NCBI RefSeq assembly: GCF_001680005.1 | Contig: NC_033568.1 | Location: 744,001 to 808,000 of the forward strand | DNA: 64,000 bases | Reading direction: 5' to 3' | DNA from: Plasmodium coatneyi | Lineage: Eukaryota > Apicomplexa > Aconoidasida > Haemosporida > Plasmodiidae | Part shown: positions 12,170 to 25,040 of the stretch, piece by piece | How the letters are laid out: each line of letters starts with the position of its first letter | Numbering within the stretch: the stretch's first letter is position 1 | The notes under the pieces: generated by a model | What the model was told of the DNA's origin: nothing | The model's database searches: none | The model's input: only the letters and a program-made list of their open reading frames with translations | Position numbers and translations under genes: made by a program

Positions 12170-12465
12170 CTTTTTTTTGACAATTTCTTTTTTGGTTAAT
12201 TTCCTGTGACAAATTTATTTTAGGGCATTTTTTATATTGACAATTTTTTGGACAAATTTTTTTTTGTGCAATTTTTTCTGTGTGACAAATTTATATTTTA
12301 GGGTAATTTTTTTTTCTTTGGACAATTCCTTTTGGACAATTTTTTTGGACAACTTCATTAGAACATTTTTTTTTTGGACAATTTCTTCTGTGTAACAAAA
12401 TTTATATTAGGGCAATTTTTTCCTTTTGGACAATTTTTTGGGCAATTTTTTTTTCGCGGTTTCGC
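12170..12465 (+). repeat. A/T-rich dispersed repeat array, copy 2
   Basis: Degenerate tandem units contain TTGGACAATTTTTT, TTCTGTGTGACAAATTTAT and ATTAGGGCAATTTTT. The array lies downstream (3') of the minus-strand gene at 12708-14252. Confidence 0.85.
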
Positions 12466-12707
12466 ATATATTGATTGCACGTGGACGTAAACAATTTAAT
12501 ACACAAAAACAAAAAAAGAAATAGAAGGAGAGAAAAAAAGAGGAGGAGATGAATACCATTTTTCCTCTTATACTGTATGAACTTCGTGCTTATTTATGCC
12601 TTCCTTCCTCCCATGAGGGGTGGGGAAGGAACAATTACATTTAATGGTACATTCAAATGTGACGTTCCACATTCCATACACAGCAATGTGTTGTGCTACA
12701 TTCAACG
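12466..12707 (-). other. 3' flank of KIR gene
   Basis: Short 3' flanking stretch. It keeps the TATTGATTGCACGTGGACG region similar to 26175-26200, but lacks most of the approximately 400-bp module found 3' of other copies. Confidence 0.35.
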
Positions 12708-13018
12708 TTACATGTTTTGATAACTAATATTGTTCCTGTTTCCTGGTCTTCTATTATTTGCCCCTCTTCTTCCAGATGGTGGCCTACCACGATTATATAT
12801 GGTAGATGCATCTGCTGTAGAACCTACAGTGGAAGCGACAGTTGAGTATTCTGACGTTGAGTCGTACTCCGTTGAGGCACATTCTGTTAATGCGTCAAAG
12901 TTGTGTTCAACTGCTCTTTTTTTTCTTTTATTGTTACTACTCCTGTTGGTACTACTATCCCCATAGAAGTTTTTTATCCCAGAGAATAAAGAAGTATACT
13001 GATGTGGGAGGGTAGAAA

Positions 13019-13057
<39 letters not shown>

Positions 13058-14252
13058 TACTTTTATTTATGTGTATTTTTGTATTTAAAAAGATAATATG
13101 AATAAAATGTTAGTAAATGTTATTATTTACACTTCTACGTATAGTAGTGGTCATTATTTTAAAGTACAGTTGTCCATTATAATTACAATTGTAATTATAA
13201 GTGTAATTATATACTTACTTTATATAAGAGGAACATTATTGTGGGAAGTCCTACTACTGCTAATCCACCAGACACAGCAGCAGGTGCTACACTATCACTT
13301 GCACTACCACTATCAGCATCACTAAAGGAACCGCTGCTTCCAGCTTGATTTGGGTTTGCATTGAAACAGGAACTGAGATCCTGATATGTTTCTTCCGATG
13401 GAGGCGCTCCTTCTCCCGTAGCTTTAGACGGCAGTTCTGATGGTTTTGGGATAGGGTTGTTACCACTTGTATCCTTGAATTTCTTCTTCCAGAATTCTGT
13501 ACAGAAGTTATCATTCACAGTAGTGGGACAGCTTGCTTCCATTTTTTTATAAGCATCTTCAGGTCCATTTATGTATGTGTCATATGCATTACTGCAGGGA
13601 GAAGACATCCCCGATAGGGAGTTTTTACTCACCCATAGATTTTTCCATAGGGTTCTGTAATCGTAATAATAGTCGAAGATGGTTTTTCTCTCCTTAAAAT
13701 CATTGCAGCCTACAGTGGTGTCCATAGGTTCGTAACTGCATGAAACATTGGAGTCGCCTAGTTGACTATAGATTCGCTGCATAATAGTCGGAAGTGAAGG
13801 AACTCCTTTTCTTTTATTACATAGCACATCTCCTAACCAAAAATAAAAGAAGTGGCATATCTCTTCTGTGCATGGTTGCTCTTTTGTACTCATTTTAGAT
13901 AAAAGACACCAGGCGTGCGCAATTTTTTCCGCACACTCCTCCTTTTCACCAGCACAAAATGCATTGCTCCCCATTTTGTTATCTAAAATGTTTTCTATAT
14001 CTGTTTTCCAGGTGCTGATGTTCGTACATTGCTGTTCGCCATTCTTTCCAAATGCTTTATACACTTTTCTGGAAGGTAATGCAGCCACACTGCAGTGATT
14101 CTGATCCTACAAATAGAATGGTTCGAATTGGCAAAATATGTACATTTATTTCTTAGTTCTTAATTCATTATATTATGCACATAAAATGTTATATGTGAGC
14201 ATATTAATGTATTTATTTTAAAATATAGAGAACCAACATTCCCTGGTGCCAT
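12708..14252 (-). CDS. kir: KIR/PIR variant antigen, single-domain, with CD99-like hinge
   Basis: Three exons: 14252-14238 (MAPGN, donor GTTGGT), 14106-13219 (acceptor TTTGTAG, donor GTAAGT) and 12998-12708 (acceptor CATCAG), all phase 0, 397 residues. The domain opens LPSRKVYKAF. CHFFYFWLGD is at about residues 89-98 and an FDYYYDY motif at about 149-155. Just before the membrane helix (about 281-300) the hinge at residues 256-270 (DNA 13312-13356) contains NPN, then SSGSFSDAD, like part of the host CD99 ectodomain. The tail ends NNISYQNM. It is divergent from the gene at 17316, with a telomeric block between. The host-mimic function is inference. Confidence 0.88.
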
Positions 14253-15111
14253 TGTTCCTTATATACATTTTACTATATATGTATTTTTAATTTATATTCC
14301 AGAAATATGTTCTTCATATATATTCACAGAGAATATATGTGTGAGTATTTTCCTTATTTGGTAATGGTTATGAATATATATATAGTAAATTTTTACTCTT
14401 TCTACATAGCGCACGTTTCTGAATATTCATACTATGATATCACATTATATATGCATTAAATTATTATTTATATAAATAACCATAAGTGGGAACAAGTCTA
14501 CTATAATAGGAAATTTTGAAGGGAACAGAAGAGCTATATTCTCCTTGCATACACTGAATTACTAAATCACAGATGAACACCCTGAACATTATTTCACAAC
14601 TTATACGTTCCTATCGTTACACATACAGGAACTTCATCTTCATGCATAGAGAATTCAGCACGCAATATTAATTTATGCTACATTAGTATATTAAGGAGGA
14701 TTCCTCAGAATCCTTAATATATACGTAGTGTAGTTCATATATAAGGGGTATACCTCCTCTATTAATTGCTTACACTGTTAAATATCTCGTTCATGCAAGG
14801 TGTGCAATATATTATTTGGACTATTCGCTTCCTAATATATACTATTCTTCATATATTAATATATTCATTCCTATACTCCTTTTGTCACCCTTTTTTCTTC
14901 CTCCTTCTATAGTATTAAGAAGATTAAGAGCCTTAAAGGAGTTCAAAGAATTAAAAAATTCAGAGCAGCCCATAGGGTTAAGCATTATTCTAGTGCATTT
15001 TTATTTGGGGCTTGCACATTTTAAAAGTGTTTCAGAATATTTTTAACAGTTTAAATTCTTTAAAAATACATAAATTCCTTCCTTCATGCTTACTATTTCA
15101 ATATATATGTT
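14253..15111 (-). promoter_or_regulatory. 5' flank of KIR gene at 12708-14252
   Basis: A/T-rich, non-coding. It contains an imperfect hairpin at about 14688-14722 (ATTAAGGAGGATTC against GAATCCTTAAT). Presumed promoter by position. Confidence 0.35.
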
Positions 15112-15470
15112 TCAGGGTTAAGGCTATAAGGTTTAGAGTTTAGCATTTCAGGGTTTAGGGTTTCAGGGTTTAGGGTTTCAGTGTTTAGGGTTTCAGGGTT
15201 TAGGGTTTCAGGGTTTAGGGTTTCAGTGTTTAGGGTTTCAGGGTTTAGGGTTCGGGGTTTAGGGTTTAGGGTTCAGGGTTTATGGTTCAGTGTTTACGGT
15301 TCAGGTTTTATGTTTCCATGTTTAGGTTTCAGGGTTTAATTTTGAGGGTTTAATTCCTAGGATTTAGGGTTTATTGTTTCATGGTTTAATGTCCAGAGTA
15401 TACGTTTAGTTTCTAGCTATTATGCTTCCAGTTGTAGGATTCACTGTTGAATGTTTAAGTTTGACGCTTC
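15112..15470. repeat. Interstitial telomeric block, G-rich half
   Basis: Tandem GGGTTTAGGGTTTCA-type copies on the plus strand run in telomere-like direction towards the right. Confidence 0.9.
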
Positions 15471-15511
15471 AGCTAAAATGTTTCTTACGTAATTCGATCT
15501 TCAAGAAATGA

Positions 15512-16395
15512 TACCCTAAACCCCAGTCCCCTAAACACCAGTCCCCTAAACCCCAGATCCCTAACCCCTGAAACACTAAATCCTGAAACCCTAAACCCTG
15601 AAACTCTAAATCCTGAAACCCTAAACCCTGAAACGCTAAACCTGAAACCCTAAACCCCGAAACCTAAAACTTGAAACCCTAAAAGTTGAAGCCCTAAATC
15701 CTTGACCCTTGAACTCTAAACTCCTAAACTATAGACCCCTAAGCTCTAAACTCCTAAACCCTAGGCCTGAAACGCTAGACCCGAAACGCTAGACCCCGAA
15801 ATCGTAGACCCCTATACCCTATAGCTCGAAACCCTGAACCCTAAACCGTGAAACTTTAAACCCTAAAACCCTATACCCCAGTTCTCTATATCCCACATCC
15901 CTAAACCCGTGAACCCTAAACCCTGAACCCTAAATCCCGAAACCCTAAACCCTGAAAACTTAAACTCTGAAACTCTAAACCCTAAAATCCTAATCCCTGA
16001 AACACTAAAGCCTGAATCCTAGACCCTGAAACCCTGAACCCTAGACCCTAAACCTAAACCCTGAACCCTAAACCCTGAACCATGAACCCTAAACCCTGAA
16101 CAATGATCGCTGTAGCCTAAACGCCAAACCCTAAACCCTGAACAATGATCGCTGTAGCCTAAACGCCAAACCCTAAACCCTAAACCCTAAACCCTGAACC
16201 CTAAATCCTGAACCTTAAACCCTACGCCCTACGCCCTATGCCCTGAATCGCTAAAGCCTGAATCCTAAAACCCTAAACCCCGAACCATAAGCACTGAACC
16301 CTAAACCCCTAAATCCCGAGCCCTAAACCCTGGACCCTGAACCCCTAAAACCCTAAACCGTAGACCTTGAACCCTATAAGGCTGAAAACCCTTGA
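15512..16395. repeat. Interstitial telomeric block, C-rich half
   Basis: Tandem CCCTAAACCCTGAA copies on the plus strand face the G-rich half across about 40 bp of non-repeat DNA. The pair lies between divergent KIR genes. Confidence 0.9.
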
Positions 16396-17315
16396 ACATT
16401 AATTCTTAGTACAATATACCAGCCGTATATATATGAACTATCTATAACCTACTTATGAATGGAGGGAATGGTAGATGCGAAATGTATTCTATAATGTAAT
16501 ATAATTTAAGGAAAATAAAAGGGAAAGTGAACTTTTAAAATGAATTTTTTGTTTAGAATACTTGTAATATGATTTTAGAGGAAGGGTAAAATATCCGAAA
16601 AATGGAGAGGTGGTTGAAAAATTATTTTAACAAATCGATTATGTAGAGGGAGAGAGGGGAAGAAATGCTACTTCTCATAAACTACTACGACTATTACAGG
16701 AATTTGCATAGAACATCACTTTTGAACAGAAAGAGTATATATTCTTGCACTACACTGTTTCCTTCTCTATTTGTATTGTAAATATACACATATCTTTTTG
16801 TCTGAGCATAAATGGATGTGCAGAATCATGGGAGGCAGTAGGGTGATAAATATTTTGAACATATGATGTACATACTGCAGATATATGTGATAGGAATTTC
16901 TTATTAATCCATGAATATTATTTGGGAAATATATATTAAAAAATGTGCCCCGTGAGAATTCTCTCCTTAGAGGATGTGTATTTGTATTCCCTTATATAAT
17001 GAACAAATGAAGCATGTAAACAATGCTAATATAATGATACAAATAATCACATTACCATCGAATATATATATATAATAAATAGAGCACAAGCATAAAGAGG
17101 GAGGAGGAATGTTTACATATGTGTTCTGCACATATAAGAACCTCTTAACACACATTTGTATATATAAAAAAAGATATGTGCATAAAGAACTCTTAGCACA
17201 AATTAGTTCTATATATATGAGAATATATATATATAGGAAGGAACAACACAAACAACTTTTAATATATATAAAGTTCAAATTACACGCACATCAGAAATAT
17301 ATGTACATATGAACC
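16396..17315 (+). promoter_or_regulatory. 5' flank of KIR gene at 17316
   Basis: A/T-rich intergenic DNA without a supported gene. It is the probable promoter and 5' UTR region of the following plus-strand gene by position only. Confidence 0.3.
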
Positions 17316-20055
17316 ATGGATGAGAAAATATTAACGGTTATCCCTTCTTTTGAGAGAAGTGAACACATAAACATGACCTATCGTACAATAATCATACAAT
17401 ACTTCATTCATATGACAGCTAAAATGAAGGATGGGAAGTAATATATACATTTCTTCCCCTCCCTATTCATATTTATAGACGTCCGATTTGTTGAAATTAC
17501 CTTCAATTGAACTGTATGATAAATTCTGGAGTGCCCATTTCGGCCATAGTCATGGCGACGCCGATAAAATAGAAGATGCCCTGGAAAAATATAATAGCTC
17601 CATAGAGCAGTACACTAGGATCAGGGATGCCTGCGGTAAAGCATTCAGCATGAGCAAGGGGGGAAGTGACAACGAACCACTATATGCGGAACGTTGTAAT
17701 TTTTTATTCTTTTGGATAGGGAACTACATACTGCTTAAATGGAAAGGTCAACAGAAGGAGAGCAAATTTAATGAAATTGTGCAGGCTCTTTGTGGCGCAT
17801 TCGAAAAGGTAAAAACTGCAGAGGAATGTACCGTTTCTTGTAAGGGCATTGACAAAGACAATTTCGAAAAAAGAAAACAAGCCTATGAATACATCTACGA
17901 CCACAGTTACATAAGGGGGAAGGTCGACGCCCATAAAGGAGGTTGCGATCAACAGTGTAACACGTATCTGAATAAGTTAGTTTCAAATTATGAGAACGTA
18001 CATACAGATTGCCAAAGTAATGCTGGGTCTGGTAGTTATTGTGAAAAGTTTGAACAGAAATACCAGGAAGGCAGGGATGGGGACCTAGGCAAATTGGCGT
18101 GCACAAATGTGGTAGATGGTTCCTACGTTGCCGTCGGCAAAATGGATCTGGAAGAAAGGAAGGATGTATGTTCTCTTGCTTCACATGGAATGAATTAATA
18201 TATGTGTGTTTACACATATAATATTTTTATTCCATGGAGTAATAAACTGGAAGGTTAGAATACATAGGAACATATATATTTTACTGAATTACATCATTCA
18301 TAGGATCCAATTTTAAGTAAAGTACCTTCCACATTAGCATACCAAAAATTCAATAATCCCAGAAGCACCTGTGAGGAAGATGGTGATGGGAGTTTACCTG
18401 GCGAAATAGAAGGAGCATTGCCGATGAATCTTAAGGAAGGGCAACATAAAGAACACCTCAAAAAAGTGTGGTGCTTCGCACAGAAAGAAGGGAATAATCA
18501 ATTGTCCGGTGAGGAACGTTGTAGTTTCTTGTATTACTACATAGGGAATATATTCTCTGACACTTTCCTCAACAATGATAATTCATTTTGGACTTTTATG
18601 GATAAAGTGCGTAAGGAGTTGCAAATTCTGACTGGTAATGAGAAGTGTGACATTGAGCTCAGTAATGTTAGCAGGGACAATTTCCAATATGAAAGGGGAG
18701 TATACGATTATTACAAAGACCATAATACTATAGAAACGGAGTCTGCAGTTGGTGGATCCTCCTGTAGTGTAGAACTGGAGAACTACCTAGAGCAAGTTGC
18801 ACTGGCATATAGCAATATAAGGGGCCACTGTGAAAAGGGACTCTATAGCGGAAATGCATATTGTAGTAACTTCAATCGCGACTATAAAAATCTTATTCTG
18901 CAGGAACTCCGAAATTCAAAATGTACACCGGAGACTGCACGAGGATTTTTACGTGATGAGGAAGGTCCAGTATCTGCAGCCGCCGCTGCTGTTTCTTCCG
19001 TCCTAGGAATAGCAGCATTACCAATAACCACATTTTTTTTATATAAAGTAAGTAAAGTAACAATTATAATTGTCCATTGTAATTATAATTATTTATTCTT
19101 ATATATACAGTATATAGATAGAATAAGTTGTGCATATATATACACATATATGTACACAATTAAAAGTATATAATAAAAGGCATTCTATTAATATATACCT
19201 CTTTTTTTTTTTTAAAAAAGAATAAATATAGAGAGTATGCTTCATTATACACATGTATTGCACACTTCCCCCCACCCCTCTCCTTTATTTCTTCCACCAT
19301 CCGTTCCCATCACTTCATTCCTTCCCCTTTCCCCCATACTCTTTCCCCCCCCCTTTTCCTCCTTCCATTCTTAGCCCCCTCCTCCTTAGACACTCCTTCC
19401 ATCCCTTCCCTAAGCACCCCATTCCCTGCTGCCTCCTCTACCTTCGAAAAATGTTGTTCATATTCACCTTTCTTCGGTGGAGCTATTTTTACCATTTTTC
19501 TTTTTTTACCACACTACTTATTCAATGAATGGAATCGTTACTAAATGGAAAATAGTATTTCATTAAGTATCTACATGTGTGTACAACAGAACGCACATAC
19601 ATTCGTTCATTCTTATACCTTCCTTCATCCTCCTTCACCATCCGTTCCCCTTCTACCCATAACAACATTCGTAGTACAATTTCATACCTTCCTGGATAAG
19701 TAACACTTTTGGAGGGGGAGGGAGCACCTCCGGTAGAAGCAGTAATAGAAAAAAAAGAAGTTCCGCTACAAAGAGCTGGGACACATTCACAGAGAACGAT
19801 GGTTCCACAATCGGCTCAACGGACATCTCAACTGTAGCTTCGACAATTGATGATTCCATAGATGCATCTACTATATATGGTCGACAACGCAAAAGAGAAG
19901 AAGGAGCAAACACTAATAGGAGGCAACCACAAAAACAACGACCACAACAAAAGCAAAGACAACAACAGAGACAGAGGGAGCAAAGGAACCACAAGAACGA
20001 ACAAAGACAAAGGAATGGGGAACGAAGGAATAATATAGCTTATCATCGCATGTAG
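17316..20055 (+). CDS. kir: KIR/PIR variant antigen, two-domain, Gln/Arg-rich tail
   Basis: Four exons: 17316-17336 (MDEKILT, donor GTTATC), 17479-18165 (acceptor TTATAG, donor GTATGT), 18304-19047 (acceptor CATAG, donor GTAAGT) and 19675-20055 (acceptor CGTAG), all phase 0, 610 residues. Domain 1 carries CNFLFFWIGN at about residues 80-89 and domain 2 CSFLYYYIG at about 309-317. The membrane helix is at about 461-482. The tail is long, with a Gln/Arg/Asn-rich stretch (about 560-600), and ends AYHRM. The first exon is the least certain part; it was chosen because its TTAACG/GTT donor matches the gene at 32940. The last intron holds a pyrimidine-rich tract (19250-19430). Confidence 0.85.
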
Positions 20056-20677
20056 AACACATTGAATGTAGTGCTCCCTCCAGGGGACATAAATATCCGG
20101 GAATTTCAAGCAGTGCAGGAATGCAAGGGCACTTTCTCTTTTTTTTCCTCCTTCTTTCCCCTTAAATTTCTTTTTTCCTTTCTCTTTTTTTTCTTCCTCC
20201 TTTTTTTCTCAACTTCCCTCGTCACACACGGTATGCTTTAAAAAGAATAAAAATAAGTCCAACATACTTGCTGGAACACATTGATATAAAATTTGTTCTT
20301 TGTCCTTCCTTCCCGTGGCCACATGTGCGCGCCTCCATGAGGAAATTAAGGATACGCAACAAAAATTGACAAAAGGTGGAAAAAAAAAAGGTCGCGCACG
20401 AAAAAAAAAAAAAAAAAAAAAGGGTGCATGTGTTGCAGCATGGTTTTACTCAGTATGCACATCGCGGAATTCTAACACTCTTGGAATATAAAAAAAAAAA
20501 TGCATTTTTCGTTTTTTTCGAATTTTCTCACATATGTGGGTTACACACAAATGTGCGTGTAACTTTGGACTAAACGCGTAAGAACAATTTTTTTTTTTCT
20601 CTCTTTTTTCCTTTTTTCCTTTCTTTCCTTCCTTTCTTCCTTTCTTTCTTCCTCCTCTAGGAAGGGAAAAGAAGAAC
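20056..20677. other. Convergent intergenic region
   Basis: No gene. It includes a 20390-20600 segment shared with 6400-6610, an A-run and TTTC-rich DNA. It separates two KIR 3' ends. Confidence 0.5.
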
Positions 20678-22568
20678 TTATCTGACATAGGGGACAGAAT
20701 ACACTGTGGTAGCATCACCTTCCGTTAGGTCTGAATCTGAATATGATCTTGAGTCAAATGTGGAAGAATCATCTTCCTCATTTTCTATATTTAACCTTCG
20801 TACTAATGATGTTCTTCTCTTTCTGGTTCTTTTAGGGGTGGTGCTTCCTTCAAAAGTGTTACGTAATCCAGAAAATAAATTGGTATACTAAGGCAGAAGG
20901 AAAGGAGGGGGGAGGGTGTAAAAATATGTGTTGCATATACATATATGAACATATATATATGTGTATATGTACTATATTCTGTACATACATACATGTGTAC
21001 ATATTCATGCATACATATATGTATGTACATTGTGAAGTCTATTCTATATTTGTACTGCTCAAATAAGGAAGGATTAATAATAACAATAAACATCACTTTC
21101 CCTAATATTTTCACTTTACAATTATAATTATTACTTTGTACAGAAGGTAAGCAATTGCTGGTAGGCTTACAATTGGAAGTGCAGAGGACACAGCAGTGAC
21201 AGTGCTGGTGGTGTTGCCACTCCCTGGAGTACCCGTCTCTGGTGGAAGCACCGATACCATCTTTTCCCCTCTTGATTGAGCACTATCTGACGATTCACTT
21301 GACAATTGTTTGTCCCCCCCACGAGGCCCATCAGGGTGCGACCTGGCACTCTGAAGGTCCACTTTACTTTCCGTTTCACCCATTTCCTCCCCGTCCCCCT
21401 CTGTACCTGCAACTTCTGCGTCATCTTTTTCCCGAGGAGGATCTTCTTCTGCAGGGAGTTCTTCTTCTTCCGAAGACAACCCTGAGGGATCTTCTGAGGT
21501 GACGATTTCCTTCTCGGCCCCTACTCTGTTAAGCGCTGTTGTAGGACATTCTAATGCTTTAGGTAACTCATATCCCCACCCAGCATTTTCACCTTTAAAT
21601 TTTGTACAATATGAACTAGGGGTGGTCTCCTGCCCACAAATAGTACTCAACTTCTTATATGCCTCCAGAGCTTCCCCTAATTTTCCCCTTAATTTCTCAC
21701 ATAAGGTAGAATCCTTATGCCTAAGATTCGGCTCCACTTTATTATAGTCGTAGTAGTAGTCGAATAATTTTTTACTATTATCGAAAAGGTCTTGGCTAAT
21801 ATTAGAGTATGTATAATTGCAATTCCTCGCGGAGATGAATTCCGGCAATGCACTACAGACGACGGAGGTGGCATAGCTGAAATTGGAACTACCGATTCTC
21901 CCCTTTATTTGGTCACCAATCCAATAATATAGGAAGTTACAGCTGTTATCATAATGCTCCTGCTCTTTTCCCATGGTTAATGCAAAACAGGAAGCATTTA
22001 CAATTTTGTCGGCATAGTCCTTATTATTATTATTCCGTAACCAATCTAATACTGTTTTTAACTCTCTCTCTATTTCCTCCTTCTTATTTGGTTTTCCATG
22101 ATGATTACAATGCCCTGGGCATATGTCGAACGCACTATATATTTGTTCTGAGGGTAATGGAGGTGAATCTGTCTCTTCCTTCACCTAAAGGAATATAGAA
22201 TTAACCAATGAAGTAGGAAATACATACATATATATGCTAATTACATATATATGTAGGTACCTTTACTTTAACACCCACATATACACATATATATAATACA
22301 CATACACACATACAATACATACACATATACACAATATACACATATACATACAATACACATTCGTATATGTACACCCATATACAAAAATTTACACATATAT
22401 ACACTGCCGCTGCATGCACATATATATTATATTCAGTTGTGTACATATAATGTTCCATTATGTTATTACATTCTCTAAACATAGAAGGAGGAGGAAGGAA
22501 GGGGTCTAAGGAAGGATAAGTCCCTTTTTCCTTCCGCCAACTTTTTCATTCCTTACCTGCGGTGCCAT
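20678..22568 (-). CDS. kir: KIR/PIR variant antigen, single-domain, EYSVPYVR-class
   Basis: Three exons: 22568-22557 (MAPQ, donor GTAAGG), 22184-21135 (acceptor CCTTTAG, donor GTAATA) and 20887-20678 (acceptor GCCTTAG), phase 0, 423 residues. The domain opens VKEETDSPPLPSEQIY. CNFLYYWIGDQ is at about residues 86-96 and an FDYYYDY motif follows. A long acidic Glu/Asp/Ser/Pro hinge spans about 239-325, the membrane helix about 331-352, and the tail ends VYSVPYVR. Intron 1 is longer (372 bp) than in related genes because it carries a TA/CA-rich stretch. Domain 1 resembles the first domains of the genes at 6723 and 52338, so this gene looks like the same class lacking the second domain. Confidence 0.9.
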
Positions 22569-23689
22569 TTTCCCAACCGTTCTTTTCTTTATTCTTTCTG
22601 TATATATAGAACAAGCACAAAAACAGACGAGCAAACACGCAAAAACACTCCCTTCCTTCATATGTTAAGGAGGAAAATTGTTTACTTCACTACATTCATA
22701 TATATATATATATATATATAAGATGTACGTGTACAGGAAGCACATCACTACCCCTTCCCCTTTTCATACCCACCACATTCCCTTCCTACATTCCTTAGAA
22801 TCTTCCTTTCCTTCCTCCTCCTTAGAAATTCCTTTACTACAGTATGATATGATAGTTCTCTCCGTATCGCTATTCTTTGAGGACATGGTAGAACATTAAA
22901 CTATTATTATTATTATGTATATTACACGCACGCATGCGCTCCTTTATTATGTACATAATATATAGAAGGGAAGAGGCTTGCGCGAAATTGCCTTGTTATT
23001 TAGGCAAAAAAATTTTCAGAATATGCTACTCCATGTTCTATTTTGCTATTCTTAAATGGAAAGGGGGCGTTGGGGGTGGTGGTGGTAGATGGGTTGTTAG
23101 ATCATTAAAGTATTATTAGATCACATATATATATATTGTGTGGTGCAGTGCACAGTTCATGCATATGTGCATGAGGAGCACCTTCCTTTCTCGTCCCCGC
23201 CCCACTCCCCCTTCATTCTAACCCCCTCCTTCTAACACCTTCCTCCATACGGGGGAGGGGGGTAAATGTGCAATGTGCAAATAGTTATTATTAGTACTCA
23301 TCGGAATAAGCTTAAATTTATTGGATAAAAATTAAGCTACACATGAAACATTGAAGAAGGAAGGGAATGGAGGACCTGTACTAAATTGTGTACATATATA
23401 TATGTAGCAGTAACCGAGTTGCTCATGCATTACGCACCCCCCTTTTTATATAGTAGTGCTGTGCTTCCGTCACACTTTCTCCCATACATGGTGTGTTGGC
23501 GGGTGCGCATATTCCTTTTTTCCACTTATGTTTGATTCGTGGGAGTGTAATTACTTTTTCTCGGCCCCCCTGAATCCACTCTACACCTTACATGTTAATC
23601 CCACCCTCCTCTTCCTTTCTTCTCTCTTTTTTTCTTTTTTTCATTCCTTCTTTCTTTCTTCCTTCTCATCCATAACCACCTTATTCCTC
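22569..23689 (-). promoter_or_regulatory. Conserved 5' region of EYSVPYVR-class gene, copy 2
   Basis: Collinear with 9255-10409. It keeps the TTCTTTGAGGACAT, GGGCGTTGGGGGTGG, GGGTTGTTAGATCA, GCATTACGCACC and CGTCACACTTTCTCCCATAC blocks, directly upstream of the first exon at 22568. Confidence 0.55.
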
Positions 23690-23745
23690 TTTTTTTTTTT
23701 TTTTTTTTTTTATACACCCTTCGGGTGTACACCCCCCCCCCCCCT
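23690..23745. repeat. Poly(T) run plus TACACCC/GGGTGTA hairpin, copy 2
   Basis: A run of about 20 T is followed by TACACCC (23713-23719), loop TTC and GGGTGTA (23723-23729), then a C-run. Confidence 0.75.
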
Positions 23746-23891
23746 GGGATGGATAAAGTAACACGCCACATTGTTATTCCATAACCTAAAAAAACCCTTA
23801 GGTCACACAAACGAACCCATATTTTTACACCCCGAACCCATATTCTTATATCCCGAACCCATATTCTTACACCCCTAACAACCATCCTTCC

Positions 23892-23963
23892 ACCACAACA
23901 ACGGCCCTTTCTTCTATCTTTGGCACCTTAGCAACAATTGGTGCTCCTTTCCTTTTATATAAA
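23892..23963 (+). pseudogene. Orphan KIR transmembrane-exon remnant
   Basis: Twenty-four open codons read TTTTALSSIFGTLATIG, then APFLLYK, and stop exactly at a GTAACC donor, as in the other membrane exons. No domain exon lies upstream and no tail exon is recognisable downstream. It sits in minisatellite spacer on the strand opposite to its neighbours. It is a relic of a KIR gene that has otherwise been lost. Confidence 0.75.
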
Positions 23964-24829
23964 GTAACCAGTAGTACCAAATAAAAAAAAAAAGAACAAA
24001 AGTATTAACAGTATATCTAATATACACCCCTAATAATTATCCTTCACCTTCCTTCCCTCCTCCCTTAGACCCCTTACGTCCTCCTACTTAGACCATCACT
24101 TCCTTCCTTCACTCCTCCTTAGACCACTTTCTTCCTTCCTCCTCCTTAGACATCCTTCCCCTAAACACTGAACCCTAACTTTACCCTTTCCTTCCTCCAT
24201 CCTTAGACCCCTTCCTTCCACCTACCACACCTAACAACCTACCACCTTCCTTCCACCACTCACATAACAACCCACCTACCACCCCTAACAATCTTCCCTT
24301 GCAGCACCCCTAAAATCTGACAACTTTCCTTATAACACCCTTAACAACCTTTCATTCTAACACCCCTAACAACCCACGTACCACCCTCCTTCCTTTCCTC
24401 CTTAGACCCTCCTTTCCTTCCTTCTTAAACATTCCTTTTTCCTTCCCACTTAAACGTTCTTTTTTCCTTCCCACTTAAACCTTCCTTCTTTACACTTATA
24501 CTTCCTTAGAACTTCCTTCTTTACACCCCTAACAACCTTCGTCCTCTTTAGACCCCTTCCTTCCTCCTTCCTTAGACCATCCCTTTCCTTCCTTCCACCC
24601 CTAAGACCCCTTCCTTCCACCCCTAAGACCCCTTCCTTCCACCCCTAAGACCCCTTCCTTCCACCCCTAAGACCCCTTCCTTCCACCCCTAAGACCCCTT
24701 CCTTCCTCATTAGACCTTTTTTTCCTCCTTAGAGCCCTCCCTTTTTTAACTCTTTCTTTGTTTAAGCCCTTCTTCCTTTAACCCATGCTCCTTTTAACCC
24801 CTTCCCTTCTAACCCCTTCTTCTTCTGTT
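23964..24829. repeat. Spacer minisatellites
   Basis: CTTCCTTAGACC and CACCCCTAACAACC degenerate repeats include about six regular copies of a 22-bp unit, CCCCTTCCTTCCACCCCTAA, at about 24590-24710. No gene is seen. Confidence 0.75.
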
Positions 24830-25040
24830 AGGGGAAACAACAATAAATGGATCCCCTCCCCTTCAACAGAGGGAGACGCACATATGATTGAATTGCACTT
24901 CCCTCCTCGCCCTTTATCCACCAAAGTCTGACCACTCCCCCTTCCAGGGAAGCTCAGTCCCCACTTTGTTGCGCACACAAAAAAAGTGGATAATGAAATT
25001 CTATAGTTGCAAATGCCCAAATATAATTCTACGGAGTTGC
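24830..25040. other. Conserved GC-richer spacer element, copy 2 (possible ncRNA)
   Basis: Matches 11760-11970 and 39170-39370 across AATGGATCCCCTCCCCTTCA, CACATATGATTG and CACCAAAGT blocks. A stem CCCTC/GAGGG can be drawn around TTCAACA. Confidence 0.45.

Noticed and set aside
11659..12183. Minus-strand open frame of 174 codons as a gene
   Set aside because: It crosses spacer repeat, the conserved element and A-rich DNA. Only part is shared with the other copies and the protein has no recognisable domain.
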